Below, one piece after another: positions 42,841 through 51,432 of a DNA stretch of 64,000 nt; within the stretch, counting starts at the first letter, position 1, and each line of letters starts with the position of its first letter. The position numbers and the translations under genes are program-made. The notes under the pieces are model-generated. The model was given only the letters and a program-made list of their open reading frames with translations, ran no database searches and was not told the DNA's origin. This DNA comes from Nothopassalora personata (lineage: Eukaryota > Ascomycota > Dothideomycetes > Mycosphaerellales > Mycosphaerellaceae), in contig CM066293.1 in NCBI GenBank assembly GCA_033816765.1, positions 3,224,001 to 3,288,000 of the forward strand. The letters are read 5' to 3'.

Positions 42841-43400
42841 TTTATAGACTTAGATCTATCTAGGCCTAGTAGCTACTACCTAATACGTTTAGCTAATTCG
42901 GAACTAACCTAACCCTTACGCGCGACCCTTAGAGCCGCGGGCATCTAGTAGCGCTAGCCGCCTCGATATATACCGTAGGTCGCCTAGGACGTAGCGAGGA
43001 GTTCTTCGTGTCTAAAGCAACTAGCCCGGGTATCTAGTACCTTACGAAAGAGTATCGTCGTTATTACCCTCGCTATCGTTATTATTACCCTCGCCTTCGT
43101 CGTTAGTAGACTCGCCTTCGTCGTCGGTAGACTCGCCTTCGTCGTCGGTAGACTCGTTATCGGGAGAAGGGGAGCGCTACGGGGTGTCCCGCCTATTAGC
43201 GCTATCCGTAGTACGAGAGGTCGATAACGCGGCCTTAATAAAGAGGCCGATAACGCGGCCTTAATATAATCGGAGGGGTAGTTAACGGATTTTACTACGG
43301 CCTTGAGGATATCTATAAGCTAGTTAGTAACTAAGCCCGGATAAAAGCGGATAACTAAACGACCCGGCTTAGAAAGATCTAACTACTATAGAGACTTAGA
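42841..43400. other. RIP-mutated spacer with acidic 21-bp repeat and palindromes
   Basis: Contains a 21-bp tandem repeat around 43.10-43.16 kb (gtagactcgccttcgtcgtcg), encoding an acidic heptapeptide on the minus strand. It also holds copies of the CTTAGA/TCTAAG dyad (about 43366-43383 and 43391-43420). Confidence 0.5.
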
Positions 43401-43744
43401 TCTTTCTAAGTCGGAATATACTTAACTTACCGGTCCGGGTAAGATAGGCGATACGGGTAGCGTTAGAAGATAATATAACCTTATCGGCGGTATTAAGGAT
43501 ATATATAGTAACTTTCTTCATATTAAAGTTCGCGGCTAGGATATTACGGAACTTATATACGCCTAAACTAGGCGTCTCGGTCTTAGGGGTTAAGCTAACT
43601 TCTAGACGCGCGTCGGGGTATAGTTTAGTAGGAGCGGAGGTCGTAGGTTTCTTCTCGGCCTTAAGCTTAGTAAGGAGCTCTCGCGCGGGAAGGCTACCGA
43701 GAGCGAAGCGGAATAGTTATTCGTCCGGGAGTATATTCTTCTTC
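43401..43744 (-). pseudogene. C-terminal fragment of the SNF2-family pseudogene, left of element B
   Basis: The minus-strand frame (LPARELLTKLKAEKKPTT, then KFRNILAANFNMKKV) continues the frame that enters element B from the right, joined at the tcttc duplication. It ends near 43.40 kb. Confidence 0.7.
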
Positions 43745-43936
43745 TGTCACGAAGCGACCTTGATTTGGATGTTCGGTCACGTGATCAGGGTCACGTGATC
43801 TCCCGGCGCTAGCGCGACGCCTCGGCGCTTTGCTTTATCTTTCGTACTTCGCGCGTTACCTCTAGATACTTCGTCTAACTACGTCTCTATTCCCTACACC
43901 CTACGTTTCCCTCTTACACTCGTAGGCCTCGTGTCA
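43745..43936 (+). repeat. Element B 5' LTR
   Basis: Two E-boxes CACGTG (43778-43783 and 43792-43797) in a near-repeat ggtcacgtgatc lie 75-95 bp upstream of GTCTAACTA (43873-43881), the predicted transcript start. Confidence 0.95.
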
Positions 43937-43938
43937 GT

Positions 43939-43947
43939 TAGTTAGAC
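43939..43947 (+). other. Element B predicted self-priming primer-binding site
   Basis: TAGTTAGAC, two bases after the LTR, is the exact complement of 43873-43881 in the LTR. No TGG typical of a tRNA-primed site is present. Confidence 0.65.
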
Positions 43948-44091
43948 CACCCTTCTTTCCGATTATCTACATGCACTGCGCTGCAGAAACATTAGGAAAG
44001 TACCGCCGCTGCCGACTGCGACAGCGACTACTATAACTACCGACACACCTACCTACCCTTTCGCGACCCGATCTGCCAATCGCCCGCGATC

Positions 44092-46746
44092 ATGACTACA
44101 GACGACAACGAGCCCGGCGACGCCATCGCCGCAGCACTGAAGAGACATCAAGAACAACACCCCGAATCAACCAAGACTCGAGACGCCGAAATCGAGGAAG
44201 TTAGGCTCCGAGGGCGGCAAGCCCTGCGGCAGCACAAGAGCGAGGAAGCACTGAGGCGGCATGGCCTGAACGGCGAGGAAGAGCAGACGCAGGATGCACC
44301 TGTCGTCGAGTCGCCGAAGTCACCACCTCAGTCTGGAGGACAGCCGCATGTGACAGTGCAGGCCGAAGAAGATGAGATCGACGATGAGCCCGAGGAGGAC
44401 GAGATCGAGGATGAAGATGAGGATGATCTCGATACCAATTCGTCATACCAACTACCTCAAGGCATGTTCGACCTGCGCGAGCTAGACGCGACAGGTGAAA
44501 CCCAATTCAACGACGAAGAAGATGTAGCTACACGCATCTTCAAGCTCCAGGACATGCAGAAGTTGTTTGAGGAGTCCAAGTCAGGAGTCCCAGACTATGA
44601 CAACACCGCAACTCAGTGGGCTACTCGAGTAGCCGCTGTCAGAAGCGCAGCAGCAGCTCTTCCAGCCTCCCGCGAGTCCAGAAGCCTGCAGCGACAAGCA
44701 GCGGCGTTGCCTTCGACTGTGCCAGGCCGTCGCCCATCACCCATCAACCGTGACCGTGACCGCCACGGTTTCACGACACGAACAGAGCAAGAGCTCGACA
44801 GCTCGCTCATGTCCGCTACATCGAGGATTGCATCCCAAGTCCCGGGTGCATACTCCCAAGATACTATCGGTCGTTCTCAGTCTCAACCTCAAGAACGCCA
44901 AAGCCGTCGAGCGAGTCCAAAGCCATCGGTGTCCTACCCGGTTCTACCACCACGCGCCCCGACACCACCACTGCCAGCACCGAAGCCTGTGAAGGCTAAG
45001 GTGGGACCGAGTCCGCTACAACAGATGGAGTCCGCGGCAGAGCGAGAAGAACCGGAAGAGGACTACATCGACATGAATAACTTCGTCAACCACAACACCG
45101 ACTACTACGAAGCGGAGGATTATCGGGCAGTCACCGCGAACGACTTCATCTCCAAAGTGCGGAAGCACCCAAACACCTGGCTGCAGGCCCTTAAGGATAT
45201 GGGCGCCACGCTCATGGAAATTCAGGACAACTACGAACAGCTCGAGAACGTCTACAACCAGGACCAGGCTACCCACAGGAAGATCGTCAAGAATCTAAAT
45301 AGCAAGATCTCTGATCTTCGCCAAGAAAACGACACTGCGGTCGGCAAGCTCGACACCGCAGCAGATCAGATCGAGGACCTGAATGAGAAGCTGAAGCAGG
45401 CACAGGAAGAAGCCAGAATCCACCTTGCCAACCTCAAGTCCGCGGAGACCGACTGTGACGGTTTCATGGACGACATCGACGAACGTGACAACACCATTAA
45501 GCAGATGGCAGATCGCATCACGCAGCTGGAAGCACAGGTCGGCGCTACCGGTGCAGCACCTAAGCCTGCTAAGGGTACAGGCCTTCGTGAGAGCCGTCGC
45601 ACCACCCCACAAGTCGAAAACGCATACAGCACCAACGGTGGACTGTTCGGCAACGGAGACGGAGGTCGCACTATTCGTGAGACCGGCATTCGCACTCCTG
45701 CCCCGGGCATCAACCGGAGTGTTCGCCCAACACCTGCGCTGTCAACGTCCTCTTCGTACTTCTACCAGTCCAAAACAAAGCGCGATCACCCCGAGAAGTT
45801 CGACAACAACGGCAAGCCACCGTACAAGAACTGGAAGATCGCTATGGATGGTAAGATTCGCGCGTCTTATGATGAGAGCACGCCCATGTTCGAGATCCTC
45901 GATTACGTCCGCGACCGCACTTCCGGCTTCCCTTTCGACTTCACGGACGCCAACATCAACAGCGAAGCTTGGGAGTCATTGGAACAGATGTGGGCAGATC
46001 TCGACAAGCAGTTCGGTGACAAGGACACAGTAGAGAAGGCGCAAGCAGAGCTCGCCAACCTGAAGATGGTGAACACCGAGACCTTCACCGCATTTGTCAC
46101 TAAGTACAAGACTCTATGTTTGAAGGCAGGAGAAGAGATGTCATCCCGCAAGCTGTGGACACGTCTCACACCTAAGTGGCAGAACGAGCTTAAGAAGGAG
46201 CGTGGTGACTCTTTCGCCGAGTTCCAACAAGCTGGCTACGATCTCGAGGAGAGTGATCAGCTCATCAAGATGTACAAGCCCGAAGCACCGGCTCCCCCTA
46301 CAGGCAATGGCAATGGCAACCGCAACACCCGTGGCCGCGGTGGCAGCGCACTAGGCAACACTACCATCATCGGTAATGCCGCCATGACCACATCCAACAC
46401 CGAGACCGGCAACGAGCGAAAGAACAAGAAGCGCAGCGAGCCAGTTACCCGCATCCTGCCTGCCTCTTGGAAAGTGGTCGGTCAATTGACCAAGGAACAG
46501 AAGGAAGCAATGGCAGCTAATGGCCAATGCTGGCGCTGTCGTCGTACCGACCGTACGCACGTCTTGCCACAGGATCCAGCTTGCCCCTTCCACTACAACA
46601 AGGGCAATTGGGACTTCAGCAACCTCATTACTAGAGAGATGAGCGTCGACGAGTTCCGCCGTCAGCATGGTGTGGGCGACACTACTCGCCTCGCCGCCCT
46701 TGCCACCGAAGCACCAACAGCAGCCCCCGACCAGGGAAATGCTTAG
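44092..46746 (+). CDS. Element B Gag with long coiled coil and atypical zinc knuckle
   Basis: 884 residues from ATG 44092, larger than usual for Ty3 Gag. The first ~370 residues are acidic, Ser/Pro-rich and probably disordered. About 380-490 is a predicted coiled coil (LRQENDTAVGKLDTAADQ). A capsid-like domain spans about 560-730 (YKNWKIAMDGKIRASYDE). Near the C-terminus CWRC (C813, C816), H823 and C831 form C-x2-C-x6-H-x7-C, wider than the usual CCHC. The stop is TAG 46744-46746. Confidence 0.92.
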   Translation: MTTDDNEPGDAIAAALKRHQEQHPESTKTRDAEIEEVRLRGRQALRQHKSEEALRRHGLNGEEEQTQDAPVVESPKSPPQSGGQPHVTVQAEEDEIDDEPEEDEIEDEDEDDLDTNSSYQLPQGMFDLRELDATGETQFNDEEDVATRIFKLQDMQKLFEESKSGVPDYDNTATQWATRVAAVRSAAAALPASRESRSLQRQAAALPSTVPGRRPSPINRDRDRHGFTTRTEQELDSSLMSATSRIASQVPGAYSQDTIGRSQSQPQERQSRRASPKPSVSYPVLPPRAPTPPLPAPKPVKAKVGPSPLQQMESAAEREEPEEDYIDMNNFVNHNTDYYEAEDYRAVTANDFISKVRKHPNTWLQALKDMGATLMEIQDNYEQLENVYNQDQATHRKIVKNLNSKISDLRQENDTAVGKLDTAADQIEDLNEKLKQAQEEARIHLANLKSAETDCDGFMDDIDERDNTIKQMADRITQLEAQVGATGAAPKPAKGTGLRESRRTTPQVENAYSTNGGLFGNGDGGRTIRETGIRTPAPGINRSVRPTPALSTSSSYFYQSKTKRDHPEKFDNNGKPPYKNWKIAMDGKIRASYDESTPMFEILDYVRDRTSGFPFDFTDANINSEAWESLEQMWADLDKQFGDKDTVEKAQAELANLKMVNTETFTAFVTKYKTLCLKAGEEMSSRKLWTRLTPKWQNELKKERGDSFAEFQQAGYDLEESDQLIKMYKPEAPAPPTGNGNGNRNTRGRGGSALGNTTIIGNAAMTTSNTETGNERKNKKRSEPVTRILPASWKVVGQLTKEQKEAMAANGQCWRCRRTDRTHVLPQDPACPFHYNKGNWDFSNLITREMSVDEFRRQHGVGDTTRLAALATEAPTAAPDQGNA

Positions 46747-46775
46747 GCTTAGAGTCAAGTCGCGACCCTAAGCCT
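46734..46775 (+). promoter_or_regulatory. Predicted -1 frameshift signal of element B: GGGAAAT plus hairpin
   Basis: GGGAAAT at 46734-46740 reads G GGA AAT in the gag frame, one codon before the gag stop. The -1 frame is open from there through pol. AGGCTTAG (46745-46752) pairs perfectly with CTAAGCCT (46768-46775), and GTC/GAC extends the stem inward. The spacer is 4 nt, slightly shorter than usual. Confidence 0.7.
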
Positions 46776-46802
46776 TGCTCAAACGAAGAACATGAAGAAG
46801 AG

Positions 46803-49800
46803 ATGAACCTTTGCACCCTAAGAGATGACGATTATGACAACAACGAACTTGCACTGTCTTGTGCCGAGACAGCAGGAGGCATCCAGAACGTCACTGTCCA
46901 GCCTAGACAGGGCAAACACCTTGTATGCTCTGCAAAGGTACACAGTAGACTAGGACCTCATAATGCAAAAAGTTTGATCGACACAGGCGCAACAGACCTC
47001 TTCATCCATAACAACTTCGTGCGCACACATCACCTTGACCTTATCCCTCTTGCGAAACCTAAGCGTTTGCGACTTGCGGACGGGCACCGCTCTATGATAA
47101 CACATGCAGTCCTCGTCACCCTGGACGTCGGAGCACATCGCGACCAGGATCTGTACTACGTTACAGACCTTGACACATATGACATCGTCATCGGAATGTC
47201 ATGGCTAGAACAACATGACCCCGAGATCAGCTTCAAGAACAGGACAATGACCTTCAACAGCACGAACTGCTGCTTGAACCATAACTTCAGAAGTCTGGTC
47301 TGCGTCGTAACAATAGATCGTCGCGGCAAGACCCACAACGTCGACCCTGACTTTCACAGCTCTGATGATATCGACATCGTCAGTGCGCAAGCGTTCATGA
47401 AGATGTCAAAGGATAAGGACAATCAGCTCTTTGCCCTTTGGCCTGAAGACCTAACACCACCACCTGACGACGTCCCACCCGAACCACCCGATAAGCCGCC
47501 ACCGCAAGATCCGTTTGGGGGGGAGGGAGAACAACTTTCATGCTTCGCGATGGCGCCAGAGGACTGGGAACGCTTCATGACAGCGTGCAAGAAGTCGAAC
47601 CCAGAAGAAAAGCTGCCAGCAGTGCTTAAGGATCTAGCTCTGTACTTCAAGCACAAGTCGGAGTTTGTACTGCCTGAGCATGGTCCTAGTGACCATGAGA
47701 TTAAGCTCAAACCAGGTACTACACCGCCTTATCGCAAGATGATCCCAATGAATGCTGAGCAGTTGGCCGTGGTACGGAAGTTTCTCGACGATGGCCTTGC
47801 AAACGGTTCATTGCAAGAAAGCAAGTCGCCCTGCGCATCACCACTGCTCATTGTCAAGAAGCCTGGTGGTGGACTGCGCGTATGCGTCGATTACAGAGCA
47901 TTGAACGCCCTCACGATTAAGGACCGATATCCTATTCCTTTGATCCGAGAAACCCTGGATCGTCTGGCTAAGGCCAAGATGTTCTCGAAACTCGACATCG
48001 TAGCAGCATTCAACAACCTTCGCATTGCGCATGGACAGGAATGGCTGACAGCCTTCATCACAAGATATGGCCTCTACGAGTTCAAGGTTATGCCGTTCGG
48101 GCTCTGCAACGGGCCAAGCAGTTGGCAGAGACGAATCAATGAAGTACTGCGAGAGTACCTCGATCGGTTCTGCACAGTCTATCTTGACGATGTTCTCATC
48201 TACAGCGACAGCGAAGAAGAACATGTCCAGCACGTACGAGCAGTCATTAAGAAAGTAGGCGAAGCCGGTATGCCTATCGACATTGACAAGAGCGAATTCT
48301 TCGTCAAGAAGATCAAGTACCTTGGCCTTATTGTCACTACCGAAGGTATCGAGATGGATCCAGTTAAGGTTGAAGCAATCCAGAACTGGGAGACACCCCG
48401 GAACGTCAAGGACGTCCTTGCGTTCCTCGGGTTCAGTGGTTTCTACAGACGCTTCATCTATGAGTATTCAAGAGTCGTGCGCAAGCTCACAGCACTGACA
48501 AAGAAAGATACACCCTGGCAGTGGGACGAGGGATGCCAGCAAGCATTCGATAAGCTGAAGAAGCGATTCGTCTCAGCACCAATCCTGGCACACTTCCAAC
48601 CAGGACTGGAAGTTTGGATTGAGACGGATGCGTCAGACTACGTAACTGCAGGCGTTCTGTCCCAGAAGCACCCAGATCCGGAGAAGGAAGGCGAGTTTCT
48701 GCTCAAGCCGATAGCCTACTTCTCCAAGAAGATGAGTCCGCAAGAATGCAACTACGACATCTACGACAAGGAGCTGCTCGCTATTGTCAAGACGTTCGAA
48801 GAATGGCAGTACGAACTAGTGCCAGAGGCGGATGACCAGAAACCCATCCGAGTGCTGTCAGATCACAAGAACCTGGAGTGGTTTATGTCCACGAAGCAAC
48901 TCAACCAGCGCCAGGCTAGGTGGGCCGAGTTCCTGTCACAATTCAACTTCAAGATCACGTATCGACCGGGCGTCCAGGGCACCAAACCGGACAGCCTGAC
49001 GAGACGCTCCCAAGACCTGCCTGAAGGGATTGATGCACGGACACAGTACCGCGAACAAACCATCTTGAAGCCGGATAACCTGGATATAGTCTCCGCATTC
49101 GCAATCACCACGGACCCGCCTACAGAACCTCGACGAAGCGCTAGGCTGGCCAACAAAGCGAACGACGAGAATGCGGACGACGAGAATGCGAACATCCCCG
49201 AAGTCCCAAAAGATGACGAGCATAAGGCACCTGAACAAGCGCTAGAAGACGGGTCAGATCTGGCGACAGTCCCTGACCAGCCAACGCCCAACGAGCCAGA
49301 CACTCCCAAGGAAGACTGGCCGGAGTTGCAGCAACCAGCAGACTCGGACGACAACGTGCTCTCAATGCTCAATACAGCTTACAAGGACCCACGCTTCAGC
49401 ATGCGTATGAAGCGCCTTCAGAAAGATCTCCGCGACCGCAAGACGTCTGAGTTTCTGCAACAGCGCAAGATTACAGCTTCAGAGTGCCGCATGCAAGACG
49501 GGAGGCTGTACGTGAACAACAGGCTGTTTGTGCCGGAATACCGCAACCTACGCACAAAGATAGTGCAGAGCTACCATGACGCGCCTCTTGCTGGGCATAA
49601 AGGCATGGCACGCACACACGAACTGATTCTACGCCATGACCTATGGTGGCCTTTCATGCAGAAAGACATCACCCAATACGTGCGCAACTGCTACATCTGT
49701 AGGAGATCAACACCGTCTCGTTCACGGTACCAAGGGACGCTCTCCGCCCATCGTACACCACCGGACGTCTGGAAACACGTCGCCATGGACTTCATAGTCG

Positions 49801-51308
49801 ACCTGCCGCCTAGCAAATCTCGCAGAGATGGCAAGACATACACCAATATCCTGACAGTAACAGACATGCTCTCCAAGCAGGTGCACTTCATCCCTACGGA
49901 CCGTATGGATGCAGAACACACAGCTGACCTGTACTACCATTACATTATGCCCCATCACGGCGTCGCAGAAATATTTGTGTCAGACCGCGGGACGCAGTTT
50001 GTAAGCGCCTTCTGGGAACGACTCTGCCAGCGGCTCGGCATCAAACAAAACCTGTCAACTTCCTTCCACCCAGAGACCGACGGTCAATCGGAGCGAACTA
50101 ACCAAGCGTTAGAGCAATACTTGCGAGCTTTCAGTAACTATCTCCAGGACGACTGGGTTAACTGGCTGCCGACCGCGGAATTCGCGATGAACAACCATGT
50201 AGCTGCCAGCACAGGCGTTACACCATTCTTTGCGAACACAGGAAGGCACCCGAGCTTAGGGATGAATGTGAAGCCATCTGAAGCCCGTCCACAAGTCACG
50301 GCAGACAAGGTGAAACAGCTTGATGCAGCCGACACCTTTACAGACAACCTCAGAGACTTTGAGCAATTCACACAGGCCGTGCTCGAGCAAATGCGAGCGG
50401 AGCACGCTTGGACCCAAGCCAAGAACACGGATCAAGCTAATGTGGCACGTGCACCCGCACCAAATTTCCAAAAGGGCGACAAAGTCTTCCTCGACGCACG
50501 CAACATCCGCACTACACGACCATCCAAGAAACTCGACAGTAAAGCATTCGGTCCCTTCGAAGTCGTCGAGCCTATTGGGCGCCGTTCCTACCGCCTGCGA
50601 TTCCCACCTAACTCTGATCTCGCCCACCTCCACGATGTTTTCCACTCGAGTCTCCTACGCCGCGCACCCGAAGACCCGCTGCCTGGACAGCACCTGCCGC
50701 CGCCGCCGCCGCTCGAAATAGTAAGAGATGGTAAAGAATCGACTGAATGGGAAGTTCAAGAGGTGGTTGACTCAAGGATAAAATACCGCAAAGTCTGGTA
50801 CAAGGTTTTGTGGAAGGACGGCACAATGAGCGAACGCCCATACACCTCACTGCTGCCAGGTGCTGAGGAGCTGGTGCAAGAATTTCACCGCGCATACCCA
50901 GACAAGCCACGACCTACGGAGGTTGACGATGAGTTCATGGCGCACGTATTTAGCGTCTCAGTTTATGGTCTCGCAGTGATCTCCGGAGACGCCACACCGC
51001 CTACGAAGTCCACGCCTCCTTTCTACTCACTCGCAGAAGGCATTCGGCTGGATGGAAGTTCTTTAAAGCGGCCTACCTCTTCAATGGGTGAGACCATGCA
51101 ACAACACTCGCACACCAGCAGTCAGCCGTCATATGATGAGCAGCGAACAAGCAATACCAGCAAGCACGCAAGTGCAACTGGCACGCAACGCAATAGCCTG
51201 AACGACGTCGCAGGAGCTCGTCTCGTGGAGGGGGGGGTACTGTCACGAAGCGACCTTGATTTGGATGTTCGGTCACGTGATCAGGGTCACGTGATCTCCC
51301 GGCGCTAG
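46803..51308 (+). CDS. Element B Pol: PR, RT, RNase H, IN, chromodomain-like C-terminus
   Basis: 1501 residues from ATG 46803, but the frame is open upstream past the gag stop, so a Gag-Pol fusion by -1 frameshift is likely. Protease DTGA at 60-63. RT YLDD at 460-463. RNase H TDAS near 609. An acidic linker lies at about 775-850. IN has HHCC (H925, H932, C963, C966) and DDE residues D996, D1061 and E1097. A chromodomain-like segment lies at about 1314-1368 (WYKVLWKDGTMSERPYTSL), where the usual aromatic cage looks incomplete. The last ~23 codons lie in the 3' LTR. Confidence 0.96.
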   Translation: MNLCTLRDDDYDNNELALSCAETAGGIQNVTVQPRQGKHLVCSAKVHSRLGPHNAKSLIDTGATDLFIHNNFVRTHHLDLIPLAKPKRLRLADGHRSMITHAVLVTLDVGAHRDQDLYYVTDLDTYDIVIGMSWLEQHDPEISFKNRTMTFNSTNCCLNHNFRSLVCVVTIDRRGKTHNVDPDFHSSDDIDIVSAQAFMKMSKDKDNQLFALWPEDLTPPPDDVPPEPPDKPPPQDPFGGEGEQLSCFAMAPEDWERFMTACKKSNPEEKLPAVLKDLALYFKHKSEFVLPEHGPSDHEIKLKPGTTPPYRKMIPMNAEQLAVVRKFLDDGLANGSLQESKSPCASPLLIVKKPGGGLRVCVDYRALNALTIKDRYPIPLIRETLDRLAKAKMFSKLDIVAAFNNLRIAHGQEWLTAFITRYGLYEFKVMPFGLCNGPSSWQRRINEVLREYLDRFCTVYLDDVLIYSDSEEEHVQHVRAVIKKVGEAGMPIDIDKSEFFVKKIKYLGLIVTTEGIEMDPVKVEAIQNWETPRNVKDVLAFLGFSGFYRRFIYEYSRVVRKLTALTKKDTPWQWDEGCQQAFDKLKKRFVSAPILAHFQPGLEVWIETDASDYVTAGVLSQKHPDPEKEGEFLLKPIAYFSKKMSPQECNYDIYDKELLAIVKTFEEWQYELVPEADDQKPIRVLSDHKNLEWFMSTKQLNQRQARWAEFLSQFNFKITYRPGVQGTKPDSLTRRSQDLPEGIDARTQYREQTILKPDNLDIVSAFAITTDPPTEPRRSARLANKANDENADDENANIPEVPKDDEHKAPEQALEDGSDLATVPDQPTPNEPDTPKEDWPELQQPADSDDNVLSMLNTAYKDPRFSMRMKRLQKDLRDRKTSEFLQQRKITASECRMQDGRLYVNNRLFVPEYRNLRTKIVQSYHDAPLAGHKGMARTHELILRHDLWWPFMQKDITQYVRNCYICRRSTPSRSRYQGTLSAHRTPPDVWKHVAMDFIVDLPPSKSRRDGKTYTNILTVTDMLSKQVHFIPTDRMDAEHTADLYYHYIMPHHGVAEIFVSDRGTQFVSAFWERLCQRLGIKQNLSTSFHPETDGQSERTNQALEQYLRAFSNYLQDDWVNWLPTAEFAMNNHVAASTGVTPFFANTGRHPSLGMNVKPSEARPQVTADKVKQLDAADTFTDNLRDFEQFTQAVLEQMRAEHAWTQAKNTDQANVARAPAPNFQKGDKVFLDARNIRTTRPSKKLDSKAFGPFEVVEPIGRRSYRLRFPPNSDLAHLHDVFHSSLLRRAPEDPLPGQHLPPPPPLEIVRDGKESTEWEVQEVVDSRIKYRKVWYKVLWKDGTMSERPYTSLLPGAEELVQEFHRAYPDKPRPTEVDDEFMAHVFSVSVYGLAVISGDATPPTKSTPPFYSLAEGIRLDGSSLKRPTSSMGETMQQHSHTSSQPSYDEQRTSNTSKHASATGTQRNSLNDVAGARLVEGGVLSRSDLDLDVRSRDQGHVISRR
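51226..51240 (+). other. Element B polypurine tract
   Basis: ggaggggggggtac directly before the 3' LTR; it is translated as part of pol (EGGV). Confidence 0.8.
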
Positions 51309-51432
51309 CGCGACGCCTCGGCGCTTTGCTTTATCTTTCGTACTTCGCGCGTTACCTCTAGATACTTCGTCTAACTACGTCTCTATTCCCTACACCCTAC
51401 GTTTCCCTCTTACACTCGTAGGCCTCGTGTCA
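51241..51432 (+). repeat. Element B 3' LTR
   Basis: 192 bp, identical by eye to the 5' LTR; contains the end of pol (stop at 51306-51308). Confidence 0.95.

Larger units (their letters stand above)
43745..51432 (+). mobile_element. Element B: intact young Ty3 retrotransposon
   Basis: LTRs 43745-43936 and 51241-51432 are 192 bp, start TGTCACG, end GTGTCA and look identical. Target duplication tcttc occurs at 43740-43744 and 51433-51437. It has complete gag and pol frames, a PPT before the 3' LTR, no RIP and normal codon use. Identical LTRs and intact frames suggest a recent, potentially active copy. There is no antisense gene: pol runs directly into the 3' LTR. Confidence 0.97.

Noticed and set aside
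44201..46758. Minus-strand ORFs up to 135 codons across element B gag
   Set aside because: They are shadows of the gag frame. B has no antisense cargo gene comparable to A, C or D.
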